Shown: positions 24,090-32,423 of the stretch, piece by piece
Numbering within the stretch: position 1 is the first letter of the stretch
How the letters are laid out: the number at the start of each line of letters is the position of its first letter
Program-made: the position numbers and the translations under genes
Notes under the pieces: generated by a model
The model's input: the letters and a program-made list of their open reading frames with translations, nothing else
The model's database searches: none
What the model was told of the DNA's origin: nothing
NCBI RefSeq assembly: GCF_011059185.1
Contig: NZ_JAALFE010000029.1
Location: 1-32,423, forward strand
Direction: 5' to 3'
Length of the DNA stretch: 32,423 bases
Origin: Paragemmobacter kunshanensis
GTDB taxonomy: Bacteria > Pseudomonadota > Alphaproteobacteria > Rhodobacterales > Rhodobacteraceae

Positions 24090-25121
24090 ATGAAGGCGCG
24101 GGTCTATCTGGACTGGAACGCGACGGCGCCTTTGCGGGATGAGGCGCGGGCGGCGATGGTGGCCGCCATGGATGTGGTGGGGAACCCGTCTTCCGTCCAT
24201 GCCGAGGGGCGGGCGGCGCGGGCGGTGGTCGAGAAGGCGCGGGCGCAGGTGGCGGCGGCGGTCGGCTGCAAGCCTGCGGAGGTGGTGTTCACGAGCGGCG
24301 CGACGGAGGCTGCGGCGGTGCTGGGGCGGCTGCCGGTGGGGGCCGTGGAGGTGGACCCCACGGCGCATGATTGCCTTTGGGCGCAGCGGCGCGAGGGCGC
24401 GGGGCGCCGGGCGATGGGATGGGGCTATGCCAATAACGAGACGGGGGTGATCGCCGAGCCGCCCTCGCGGGAGGCGGGCGTGCCCCTGATGCTGGACATC
24501 GTGCAGGCGGTGGGGAAGGTGCCTTTCTCCTTTGCCTGGAGCGGGGCGGATCTGGCGGTGGTGTCGGCGCACAAGTTCGGCGGGCCGAAGGGGGTGGGTG
24601 CGCTGATCATCCGCGACGGGTTCGAGATGGTGCCGGTGCTGACGGGGGGCGGGCAGGAGATGGGCCGCCGCGCGGGAACCGAGAACATCATCGGCATTGC
24701 GGGTATGGGGGCCGCCGCCGAGGCGGCGCAGCGCGACCTGGAGGCCGGGCTGTGGGAGGAGGTGGCGGAACTTAGAAATATTCTAGATTCCACATTGTCC
24801 TCGGCTGGAAACAATACTATTTCGGTCGGGAAAGACCTGCGCCGCCTTCCCAACACGCTGTGCCTGATCGCGCCGGGCTGGAAGGGCGAGACGCAGGTGA
24901 TGGCGATGGACCTTGCGGGCTTTGCGATTTCTGCCGGATCTGCCTGTTCCTCGGGCAAGGTGAAGGCGAGCCGCGTGCTGCTGGCGATGGGGTTTGACGA
25001 GGGCCAGGCGGCGCAGGCGATCCGCGTGTCGCTGGGGCCGGGGGTGACGAAGGACGAGGTGCTGCGCTTTGCCGATCTGTGGCTGGCGCAATACGCAAAG
25101 GCCCTGAGCCGGGCCGCGTGA
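24090..25121 (+). CDS. Cysteine desulfurase, IscS/NifS-like
   Basis: A 343-aa PLP enzyme that takes sulfur from cysteine for cluster assembly. Class I features are [10 protein letters not shown] at the start, [12 protein letters not shown] with the PLP lysine, and [12 protein letters not shown] with the sulfur-carrying Cys in a flexible loop. At 343 aa it is shorter than E. coli IscS (404 aa). It is the second gene of the operon, 93 bp after iscR. Codons at 24771-24830 are markedly AT-rich compared with the rest of the gene and contain an Irr-like sequence. A second, SufS-type desulfurase closes the operon, so the two may serve different scaffolds or conditions. Confidence 0.9.
   Translation: MKARVYLDWNATAPLRDEARAAMVAAMDVVGNPSSVHAEGRAARAVVEKARAQVAAAVGCKPAEVVFTSGATEAAAVLGRLPVGAVEVDPTAHDCLWAQRREGAGRRAMGWGYANNETGVIAEPPSREAGVPLMLDIVQAVGKVPFSFAWSGADLAVVSAHKFGGPKGVGALIIRDGFEMVPVLTGGGQEMGRRAGTENIIGIAGMGAAAEAAQRDLEAGLWEEVAELRNILDSTLSSAGNNTISVGKDLRRLPNTLCLIAPGWKGETQVMAMDLAGFAISAGSACSSGKVKASRVLLAMGFDEGQAAQAIRVSLGPGVTKDEVLRFADLWLAQYAKALSRAA
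24771..24787 (+). promoter_or_regulatory. Intragenic Irr-like box
   Basis: CTTAGAAATATTCTAGA matches TTTAGAA-N3-TTCTAAA at 12 of 14 defined positions. It lies inside the IscS-like gene within a patch of rare codons (CTT AGA AAT ATT CTA), about 380 bp before sufB. An internal promoter or operator is possible; no convincing -35/-10 pair was found. Confidence 0.4.
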
Positions 25122-25164
25122 CAGGACAGACCGGGGCCGAGGCCCCAGCCGTGGAGAAAGACCG

Positions 25165-26682
25165 ATGACCGAAGCCGCGCTGAAGGATGCCGAGATCCGT
25201 GACGGGGTCGATCGCGAGACGATCGAGACCGTGCAGGCCATGGCCGGGAAGTACAAATACGGCTGGGAAACCGAGATCGAGACGGAATATGCGCCGAAGG
25301 GACTGTCGGAGGATATCGTCCGGCTGATTTCGGAAAAGAACGGCGAACCGGCCTGGATGCTGGACTGGCGGCTGGCGGCCTATCGGCGCTGGGTGAAGAT
25401 GGAAGAACCCCGCTGGGCGATGCTGAACTACCCCGAGATCGACTATCAGGACCAGTATTACTATGCCAAGCCGAAGAGCATGGCGGTGAAGCCGAAGTCG
25501 CTGGATGAGGTCGACCCGAAGCTTTTGGCGACCTATGCCAAGCTGGGCATTCCGCTGAAGGAGCAGGCCTTGCTCGCAGGCGTCGAGGCGCCGGAGGGTG
25601 AGCGGAAGGTGGCGGTGGATGCGGTCTTCGACTCTGTCTCCGTGGGCACGACGTTCAAGGCGGAACTGGCGAAGGCCGGGGTGATCTTCTGTTCGATCAG
25701 CGAGGCGGTGCGGGAGCATCCGGAGCTGGTGCAGAAATACCTCGGCTCGGTCGTGCCGCAATCGGACAACTTCTTTGCGACGCTGAATTCGGCTGTCTTC
25801 TCTGACGGGTCCTTTGTCTATATCCCCGAAGGCGTGCGCTGCCCCATGGAGCTTTCCACCTATTTCCGGATCAATGCCGAGAATACGGGGCAGTTCGAGC
25901 GGACGCTGATCATCGCGGACAAGGGCAGCTATGTGAGCTATCTGGAGGGCTGCACGGCGCCCAAGCGCGATACGCATCAGCTGCATGCGGCGGTGGTGGA
26001 GATCGTGATCCTTGACGATGCCGAGGTGAAGTATTCCACGGTGCAGAACTGGTATCCGGGCGATGAAGAGGGCCGGGGCGGGATCTACAACTTCGTGACC
26101 AAGCGGGCGGATTGCCGGGGGCATCGGTCCAAGGTGATGTGGACGCAGGTGGAGACCGGGTCGGCGATCACCTGGAAATATCCCTCCTGCATCCTGCGGG
26201 GGGATGACAGCCAGGGCGAGTTCTATTCCATCGCCATCGCCAACAATGCCCAGCAGGCGGATACGGGCACCAAGATGGTGCATCTGGGCAAGAACACGAA
26301 GAGCCGGATCGTATCGAAGGGGATCAGCGCGGGGCGGGCGCAGAACACCTATCGCGGGCTGGTGTCGATGCACCCGAAGGCCACGAACAGCCGCAACTAT
26401 ACCCAATGCGACAGCCTGCTGATCGGCGACAAGTGCGGGGCGCATACGGTGCCTTACATCGAGGTGAAGAACAACTCCTCCCGCGTGGAGCATGAGGCGA
26501 CCACGTCGAAGGTGGACGAGGATCAGCTGTTCTATTGCCGGTCGCGCGGGATGGACGAGGAAGAGGCGGTGGCGCTGGTCGTCAACGGTTTCTGCAAGGA
26601 AGTGCTGCAGGCGCTGCCGATGGAATTCGCCATGGAGGCGCAGAGCCTTGTGGCGATTTCGCTGGAAGGGTCGGTTGGTTAA
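25165..26682 (+). CDS. sufB: Fe-S scaffold subunit SufB
   Basis: A 505-aa SufB, the main scaffold of the SufBCD complex on which Fe-S clusters are built in the cytoplasm. Signatures include [31 protein letters not shown], the beta-helix core and [21 protein letters not shown] with conserved Cys, and the C-terminal SuFBD motif [26 protein letters not shown]. The ATG at 25165 follows GGAGAAAG. The stop codon itself lies within a palindrome, and two further palindromes follow before the next gene. Confidence 0.97.
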   Translation: MTEAALKDAEIRDGVDRETIETVQAMAGKYKYGWETEIETEYAPKGLSEDIVRLISEKNGEPAWMLDWRLAAYRRWVKMEEPRWAMLNYPEIDYQDQYYYAKPKSMAVKPKSLDEVDPKLLATYAKLGIPLKEQALLAGVEAPEGERKVAVDAVFDSVSVGTTFKAELAKAGVIFCSISEAVREHPELVQKYLGSVVPQSDNFFATLNSAVFSDGSFVYIPEGVRCPMELSTYFRINAENTGQFERTLIIADKGSYVSYLEGCTAPKRDTHQLHAAVVEIVILDDAEVKYSTVQNWYPGDEEGRGGIYNFVTKRADCRGHRSKVMWTQVETGSAITWKYPSCILRGDDSQGEFYSIAIANNAQQADTGTKMVHLGKNTKSRIVSKGISAGRAQNTYRGLVSMHPKATNSRNYTQCDSLLIGDKCGAHTVPYIEVKNNSSRVEHEATTSKVDEDQLFYCRSRGMDEEEAVALVVNGFCKEVLQALPMEFAMEAQSLVAISLEGSVG

Positions 26683-26722
26683 CCAAAAATCTTCGAAGAT
26701 TTTCGTAAATTTCTTCGAAGAA
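26675..26722. repeat. Three consecutive palindromes at the sufB 3' end
   Basis: TTGGTTAACCAA (26675-26686) contains the sufB stop; AAAATCTTCGAAGATTTT (26686-26703) and TTCTTCGAAGAA (26711-26722) follow. The last two share CTTCGAAG, with centres exactly 22 bp apart. Candidate roles are paired operators, an RNA-processing site or an attenuator. Confidence 0.7.
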
Positions 26723-26742
26723 GTTTGTCGGGAGAGTGAGCG

Positions 26743-27054
26743 ATGATCGTGACGACGACGCCTTCGGTTGAAGGCTATCAGATTGCCGAATACCTGGGGA
26801 TCGTCACGGGCGAGGCGATCATGGGCGCCAATATCGTGCGCGATCTGTTTGCCGGGATCACCGATATCATCGGGGGCCGGTCGGGCGCCTATGAGGCGAA
26901 GCTGGCCGATGCGCGGGAAACCGCGCTGAGCGAGATGCAGGACAAGGCGCGGGCCAAGGGCGCGAATGCCGTGGTGGGCGTGGACCTTGATTACGAAGTC
27001 ATCGGGCAGATGCTGATGGTGTCGGCGAGCGGCACGGCGGTGCGGCTGGGCTGA
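26743..27054 (+). CDS. YbjQ-family (DUF74) protein
   Basis: A 103-aa single-domain protein with the family pattern [46 protein letters not shown] and a C-terminal [20 protein letters not shown]. YbjQ proteins assemble into ring-like oligomers and have been suggested to be metal-related; function is unproven. GGGAGAG lies just upstream. Its position between sufB and sufC, in the same direction, makes a role linked to Fe-S assembly or metal handling plausible. Confidence 0.88.
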   Translation: MIVTTTPSVEGYQIAEYLGIVTGEAIMGANIVRDLFAGITDIIGGRSGAYEAKLADARETALSEMQDKARAKGANAVVGVDLDYEVIGQMLMVSASGTAVRLG

Positions 27055-27149
27055 GATGGACAGGGCGACCTTTGCCATGAATTTTCCGCACTCGCGCCAA
27101 GGTCGGGGGGCATGCCTGCTTGCAGTTTGTGCGAGTATGGATGGTTGCC

Positions 27150-27404
27150 ATGAGCTACAGTCGCGGGATCGATTTCGATCCCAAGCGGGAATTTGCCGAA
27201 CGCCTGGCACGGATCGAGGCGGGCGGGATCAACACGAACCGCACGCTGTTCGTGGGGATGGAAGAGCAGCTTTCGCTGCCGCCGGGAACCTTTGTTCGCA
27301 AGAAGAAGAAGCGATCCTGGGCGAAGCCCGGGCTTTTGCTGCTGCTGGTGGCGGGATCGGCGGCGGGGATCGCGGCCGCGGCATCGGCGGATCTTCTGAT
27401 GTAG
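27150..27404 (+). CDS. Small single-pass membrane protein in the suf cluster
   Basis: An 84-aa protein: a soluble N-terminal part (MSYSRGIDFDPKREFAERLARIEAGG..), a basic patch RKKKKR near residues 49-54, and one C-terminal transmembrane helix rich in Leu/Ala (about 60-80). By the positive-inside rule the N-terminal domain should be cytoplasmic. I choose the ATG at 27150; earlier starts at 27120 and 27141 are possible. I know no family for it. It may tether something to the membrane, but that is a guess. Confidence 0.65.
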   Translation: MSYSRGIDFDPKREFAERLARIEAGGINTNRTLFVGMEEQLSLPPGTFVRKKKKRSWAKPGLLLLLVAGSAAGIAAAASADLLM

Positions 27405-27406
27405 CG

Positions 27407-27423
27407 ACGGGCCTGTGGCCCGT
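27407..27423. repeat. Short hairpin before sufC
   Basis: ACGGGCC and GGCCCGT enclose TGT two bases after the small membrane-protein gene. No T-run follows, so it is unlikely to end transcription. Confidence 0.4.
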
Positions 27424-27510
27424 GATCGGAAACGGGCCGTCTGGACGGCTGGATGATAACCGGGGGCTCCGCTTGGCGGTGGCCCCCCTTTGGCATTGAA
27501 GGTGGCGCAT

Positions 27511-28265
<755 letters not shown>

Positions 28266-28266
<1 letters not shown>

Positions 28267-29552
28267 TGGCGCTGCCGCAGGCGAAGCAGGACGCGCTTGC
28301 CGCGCGGATCGCGGGGCTGTCCTTTGCGAGCGAGGGCTGGCTGGGCGCTGCGCGGGGCGAGGCGCTGGCGCGGCTTTCGGCGATGGGGCTGCCCGCGAAG
28401 CGGGATGAATACTGGCGCTATACCGATCCTTCGGGGCTGGTGGCGGTGGATGCGCCGCGCGCGGCGGTGTTCGATGACAGCGACGAAAGCCCGGTCTTCG
28501 ACGGGATCGACCGGCTGAAGATCGTCTTCGTGGATGGCGTCTTTGACGCCGGCGCGTCGGATGACCTGCGGCTGGCGGGGGTGGAGATCGAGCGCCTGGC
28601 CAAGGCGGGGGGCGCGGATATCCATTGGGCGCGCGATCTTTATGGCGTGCTGGAGGCGCGGGGGCAGGTGCCGGTGCAGCGGCCCCTTGCGGCGCTGAAT
28701 TCGGCCTTTGCGACGGATGGCGTGCTGATCCGCGTCACGGCGAAGGCGGCGAAGCCTGTTTCTCTGATTTATGTCCATAAGTCAGAGACTTCCGACGCGA
28801 TCCTGCATCATTGCGTGAAGGTTGAATCGGGGGCCGAGATCACCATTCTGGAAAACGGCCCGGCGGCGGCGCGGTTTTCCAAGGTGCTGGAGGTGGAGGT
28901 GGCCGAAGGCGCGCGCTTCCACCATATCCGCGCCCAGGGGCGCGACCATGAGCGCCGGGCGGTGACGCATGTCTTCGCGCGGCTGGGGGCGGGGGCGCTG
29001 TTCAAGTCCTTCACCCTGACGGCCAATGGCGTGCTGACGCGGAACGAGGCGGTGATCGAGTTGGCGGGCGACGAGGCGGTGGCCCATGTCGCGGGCGCGG
29101 CGGTGGGCGACGGCAATTTCCACCACGATGACACGGTCTTTGTCACCCATGCGGCGGAGCGGTGCGAAAGCCGGCAGGTGTTCAAGAAGGTGCTGAAGAA
29201 CGGCGCGGTGGGGGTGTTCCAGGGCAAGATCCTGGTGAAGCCCGGCGCGCAGAAGACGGATGGCTATCAGATTTCGCAATCGCTGCTGCTGGACGAGGAC
29301 AGCCAGTTCCTTGCCAAGCCGGAGTTGGAAATCTACGCCGACGACGTGAAATGCAGCCACGGATCGACCAGCGGGGCCATCGACGAGGTGGCGCTGTTCT
29401 ATCTGCGGTCGCGCGGGGTGCCGGAACGGGTGGCGCAGAGCCTTCTGGTGCTGGCCTTTCTGGCCGAGGCCATCGCCGAGATCGAGGATGAGGCGATCGC
29501 CGAGGACATCCGGGCGCGGCTGGAAGGCTGGCTTCACCGGCACGAGCATTGA
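28266..29552 (+). CDS. sufD: Fe-S assembly protein SufD
   Basis: A 428-aa partner of SufB and SufC. The N-terminal part is divergent (ALPQAKQDALAARIAGLSF..KRDEYWRYTDPSGL); the C-terminal half has the SuFBD core, with HHIRAQGRDHERRAVTHVFARLGAGA and SQFLAKPELEIYADDVKCSHGSTSGAIDEVALFYLRSRGVPE. The complex with SufB accepts sulfur and iron. The start at 28266 overlaps the sufC stop by one base. Confidence 0.96.
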
Positions 29553-29555
29553 GGC

Positions 29556-30080
29556 ATGCCCGTCGTTCCTGACATGCTGGCATCCTGGCGGCGGCCGCGC
29601 GCGGTGATCGCGCGGAAGCTCGCCGAGGGGCCGCGCGAGGATAGGGCGCTGGCCACGCTGATGGGGGCCTGCGGGATGATCTTCGTGGCGCAATGGCCCG
29701 GCCTTGCCCGCGAGGCGCATCTGACGCGGATCGCGGCCGAGGCGGCGGGAACGCCGCTGGATCAGGTGCCGAGCCTGCAGGCGCTGATGGGATCGCGGCT
29801 GATGGCGCTGGTCTTTATCGCGCCCCTGGTCTTTTATGCGCTGGCGGGGATCAGCCAGCTGGTGGCGCGGGCCATGGGCGGCAAGGGCACGGGGTTCGGG
29901 GCGCGGCTGGCGCTGTTCTGGGCGCTGTTCTGCACGACGCCGCTGATGTTGTTGCAGGGGCTGGTGACAGGGTTCGTGGGGCCCGGGGCAGGGGCCGGGA
30001 TGGTGGGGATGCTGGTCTTTGCCGGTTTCCTCTATCTGTGGATCAACATGCTGATCGAGGCGCAGAAATCATGGACCTGA
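29556..30080 (+). CDS. Yip1-like membrane protein A
   Basis: A 174-aa membrane protein beginning three bases after sufD. A short cytoplasmic start (PDMLASWRRPRAVIARKLAEGPREDRALATLM) is followed by about four hydrophobic helices (near residues 33-50, 80-103, 118-135 and 143-165). The layout resembles Yip1-domain proteins of unknown function. It overlaps the next gene by 10 nt, which encodes a similar protein, so the two probably act as a pair. Confidence 0.7.
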   Translation: MPVVPDMLASWRRPRAVIARKLAEGPREDRALATLMGACGMIFVAQWPGLAREAHLTRIAAEAAGTPLDQVPSLQALMGSRLMALVFIAPLVFYALAGISQLVARAMGGKGTGFGARLALFWALFCTTPLMLLQGLVTGFVGPGAGAGMVGMLVFAGFLYLWINMLIEAQKSWT

Positions 30081-30661
30081 CCCTTTCCCAAATGGCCGCG
30101 CTGGTGAAGCTGACGCTGCAGCGCCCGCGCGAGGCGGCGCGGGTGGTGATGCGGATCCCGCTGCCGCTGCAGGCGCGCTGGGGTGTCATCGCGCTGATGG
30201 CGGTGCTGTCGGCGCTGCTGATGCAGGCGATGGTGATGCTGTTGCCGCAGCCGGTAGGGCCGGACGGGGCCGCGCTGCGGCCCATCGGGCCGTTCTTCTG
30301 GGCCGGGATGGTGGCCTTTGGCATGGTGGTGACGGCGCTGGTGGCGCATGCGCTGGGGCGGCGGTTCGGCGGCAAGGGAGAGCTGGCGGATGCGGTGATC
30401 CTGATCGGCTGGCTGCAGTTCATCCAGTTGCTGATGGTGGTGCTGCAACTCGTGGTGATGGTGGTGCTGCCCTTGGCCGCGCCCGTGATCGAGATTGCGT
30501 CGGTGGTGCTTTTCCTGTGGCTTCTGGTGAATTTCGTGGCCGAGATGCACGGCTTCCGGTCGCTGGGGATGGTGTTTCTGGGGGTGATCCTGGCCTTTGT
30601 CGGGATCGTCATGGCGATGAGCCTGCTGCTGGTTCTGCTGGGGATCGGAATTGATGTTTGA
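30071..30661 (+). CDS. Yip1-like membrane protein B
   Basis: A 196-aa membrane protein with about five helices. The start MDLTLSQMAALVKLTLQRPREAARVVMRIPLPLQARW matches the cytoplasmic lead-in common to bacterial Yip1-family proteins, and the C-terminus is very hydrophobic. It overlaps the preceding gene by 10 nt and sufS by 8 nt, so it is embedded in the operon. Function is unknown; a membrane role in cluster delivery or metal transport is only a hypothesis. Confidence 0.72.
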   Translation: MDLTLSQMAALVKLTLQRPREAARVVMRIPLPLQARWGVIALMAVLSALLMQAMVMLLPQPVGPDGAALRPIGPFFWAGMVAFGMVVTALVAHALGRRFGGKGELADAVILIGWLQFIQLLMVVLQLVVMVVLPLAAPVIEIASVVLFLWLLVNFVAEMHGFRSLGMVFLGVILAFVGIVMAMSLLLVLLGIGIDV

Positions 30662-31874
30662 TGTCGAAAAGATCCGGGCGGATTTCCCGATCCTGTCGCG
30701 GCAGGTGAACGGCAAGCCGCTGGTCTATCTGGACAATGGCGCCAGCGCGCAGAAGCCGCAGGTGGTGATCGACGCGATCACGCAGGCCTATTCGATGGAA
30801 TATGCCAATGTTCACCGTGGCTTGCATTACCTTTCGAATCTTGCGACCGAGAAGTATGAGGCCGTGCGCGGGATCGTCGGGCGGTTCCTGAACGCGGGTC
30901 CCGAAGAGATCGTCTTCAATTCCGGCACGACCGAGGGGATCAACCTTGTCTCTTACGCCTGGGCCGCGCCGCGGTTGCAGCCGGGGGATGAGATCGTGCT
31001 GTCGATCATGGAGCATCACGCCAATATCGTGCCCTGGCATTTCCTGCGCGAACGGCAGGGGGTAAAGCTCAAATGGGTGGAATGCGATGCCAAGGGCGAT
31101 CTGGACCCGCAGGCGGTGATTGATGCCATCGGGCCGCGCACGAAGCTGGTTGCCGTCACGCATATGTCCAACGTGCTGGGCACGGTGGTGGATGTGGCGG
31201 CGATCTGTGCGGGCGCGCGGGAAAAGGGCGTGCCGGTGCTGGTGGACGGGTCGCAGGCTGCCGTCCACATGCCGGTGGATGTGCAGGCGATCGGCTGCGA
31301 TTTCTATGCGGTGACGGGGCACAAGCTTTACGGGCCAAGCGGTTCCGGCGCGATCTTCATCAAGCGCGAACGGATGGAGGAGATGCGGCCTTTCCTCGGT
31401 GGCGGCGACATGATCCGCGAGGTGTCGCGCGAGGCCGTCAGCTATAACGACCCGCCGATGAAATTCGAGGCGGGCACGCCCTCCATCGTGGCGCAGATCG
31501 GGCTGGGGGTTGCGCTGGACTACATGATGGGGCTGGGCATGGCGAATATCGCCGCCCATGAGCGGGCCCTGCGCGATCATGCAAGGGCGCGGCTGGCGGG
31601 GTTGAACTGGCTGAATGTGCAGGGAAATTCCGACACGAAGGGGGCGATCTTTTCCTTCACCATGGCGGGGGCGGCGCATGCGCATGACATTTCCACCATC
31701 CTCGACAAGCGCGGCGTTGCGGTGCGGGCCGGCACGCATTGCGCGATGCCCCTGATGGAGCATATGGGCGTGGGGGCGACCTGCCGGGCGTCCTTTGGCC
31801 TTTACAACACGACGGACGAGGTCGAGGCGCTGGTTTCGGCGCTGGAACTGGCGAACGAACTTTTCAACGGCTGA
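30654..31874 (+). CDS. sufS: Cysteine desulfurase SufS
   Basis: A 406-aa class II cysteine desulfurase. FDVEKIRADFPILSRQVNGKPLVYLDNGASAQKP is the N-terminal signature, VTGHKLYGPSGSG holds the PLP lysine, and RAGTHCAMPLMEHMG holds the active Cys on a short loop. Enzymes of this type usually need SufE or SufU to relay sulfur, yet neither is seen next to it here. I start at the ATG at 30654; a TTG lies one codon earlier. It closes the isc-suf cluster; no clear terminator is visible between it and the tRNA. Confidence 0.96.
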   Translation: MFDVEKIRADFPILSRQVNGKPLVYLDNGASAQKPQVVIDAITQAYSMEYANVHRGLHYLSNLATEKYEAVRGIVGRFLNAGPEEIVFNSGTTEGINLVSYAWAAPRLQPGDEIVLSIMEHHANIVPWHFLRERQGVKLKWVECDAKGDLDPQAVIDAIGPRTKLVAVTHMSNVLGTVVDVAAICAGAREKGVPVLVDGSQAAVHMPVDVQAIGCDFYAVTGHKLYGPSGSGAIFIKRERMEEMRPFLGGGDMIREVSREAVSYNDPPMKFEAGTPSIVAQIGLGVALDYMMGLGMANIAAHERALRDHARARLAGLNWLNVQGNSDTKGAIFSFTMAGAAHAHDISTILDKRGVAVRAGTHCAMPLMEHMGVGATCRASFGLYNTTDEVEALVSALELANELFNG

Positions 31875-31938
31875 GGCGGGCAGGGGGCGGATAGGCGGTT
31901 GCATCCCCTGCGGCTTTTCGGTAATCGGATGCTACAGC

Positions 31939-32015
31939 GCACCCATAGCTCAGCTGGATAGAGTGTTGCCCTCCGAAGGCAAAGGTCGCACGTTCGAATC
32001 GTGCTGGGTGCGCCA
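31939..32015 (+). tRNA. tRNA-Arg (anticodon CCG)
   Basis: A 77-nt tRNA with encoded CCA. The acceptor stem is GCACCCA/TGGGTGC with discriminator G; the D-arm starts GCTCAGCTGGATAGAGT; the anticodon stem is TTGCC/GGCAA with loop CTCCGAA, giving CCG, which reads Arg CGG; the T-arm is GCACG/CGTGC around TTCGAAT. All stems pair. It is a typical integration site, and the DNA to its right is less GC-rich. Confidence 0.96.
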
Positions 32016-32068
32016 GTTTCAGAATGTCAGCAGGGCAGGGGGGAAGGGTATTCAATGCCAAGCGCATC

Positions 32069-32422
32069 TTAGCGCTTGAAGCCATCGAGAATTTCGACCC
32101 AGCGACTTTTGCGTGCCAGAACATAGTCCGCTTTGTTTGACCTGTTCACCACCCCGGCAGGACCCAAAGAGAAATCTGCGTTTACTCTTCTAGGAATGAG
32201 ACCGTGCTGTGAAGAGCGCGCGAGAACAGCCTCCGGACCAAGTCCACGGGCTCCAAGCAAGCGAGGATTGATCTCAACCGACATTCCCCAAGTGGCCTGC
32301 CGCTTGACTTCAAGATCGCCTGATTTTGCTCGCTGGGCAAGCGTTCTTCGCCCCGAGCGGTGTCTGTCGTCGCGCAAACGGCCGAAGTCGGGTGGATCAA
32401 GCCTCGAACCCGCAGCATTCTG
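32069..32422 (-). CDS. Partial ORF at right edge, unknown product
   Basis: A minus-strand frame that stays open to the right edge, so about 118 C-terminal residues are seen, ending LARKSRWVEILDGFKR. I recognise no domain. Base composition is lower in GC than most of the window and codon choice is less biased, as at the left edge. It lies 53 bp after the tRNA. It may be the end of an accessory gene or a chance open frame; an overlapping minus-strand frame at 32182-32418 is an alternative. Confidence 0.4.
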   Translation of the reverse strand, partial: QNAAGSRLDPPDFGRLRDDRHRSGRRTLAQRAKSGDLEVKRQATWGMSVEINPRLLGARGLGPEAVLARSSQHGLIPRRVNADFSLGPAGVVNRSNKADYVLARKSRWVEILDGFKR

Positions 32423-32423
32423 G

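Overview
The window is about 32.4 kb of mostly very GC-rich chromosomal DNA from an alphaproteobacterium, most likely Rhodobacteraceae (Rhodobacter/Gemmobacter-like). The signs are recA followed by alaS, a direct-repeat SOS box of the GAAC-N7-GAAC type, a CckA-type hybrid kinase, hemP-bfd-bfr, a single-cysteine IscR, and an isc-suf cluster preceded by an Irr-like iron-control box. This assignment is inferred from gene content and motifs, not from a database search.

Layout. (1) Positions 1-1100 are AT-richer and carry the 3' part of a HEPN-domain gene with a visible R-x4-H motif; this looks like acquired accessory DNA. (2) Positions 1300-3125 hold a minus-strand ECF sigma/anti-sigma pair and a downstream secreted Gly/Asn/Asp/Ser-repeat protein. 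Sigma gene and secreted-protein gene share the same GGAAT-N16-CGTTGTCC promoter, so an autoregulated ECF circuit with a local target is predicted. (3) Positions 3320-4230 hold the iron cluster hemP-bfd-bfr. (4) Positions 4355-8050 hold an SDR, an RsmB-like rRNA methyltransferase and cckA, followed by a convergent sulfotransferase. (5) Positions 8980-13370 hold SOS-regulated recA, alaS and a DUF1330 gene. (6) Positions 13400-17080 hold a class II glutamine amidotransferase preceded by an 11-codon Cys-rich leader ORF, a LysR regulator, and typA. (7) Positions 17158-18490 hold two tandem YitT-family membrane proteins under one promoter covered by four evenly spaced GGTCA half-sites. (8) Positions 18490-20690 hold a DUF1127-like small protein, a REP doublet and icd. 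(9) Positions 20690-23366 hold a DUF2235 hydrolase gene and a convergent three-gene operon (alpha/beta hydrolase, 87-aa protein, HD hydrolase). (10) Positions 23400-31874 hold the isc-suf operon: iscR, an IscS-like desulfurase, sufB, a YbjQ-family gene, a small membrane protein, sufC, sufD, two Yip1-like membrane proteins and sufS. (11) At the right edge are tRNA-Arg(CCG) and a less GC-rich partial reading frame.

How it fits together. Iron handling dominates: haem uptake and iron storage at 3.3-4.2 kb, and Fe-S cluster assembly under iron-responsive control from 23.4 kb on. SufB, SufC and SufD form the scaffold complex. Two cysteine desulfurases could supply sulfur. IscR, together with a site resembling an Irr box that overlaps the iscR -10 element, could match expression to iron and Fe-S demand.

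The most unusual signals are non-coding. They are the ECF promoter pair, the four-half-site operator before the YitT pair, a patch of rare AT-rich codons inside the IscS-like gene that contains a second Irr-like box, and three back-to-back perfect palindromes at the 3' end of sufB. I did not recognise a wholly new multi-gene system; these regulatory features are the best candidates for something undescribed.
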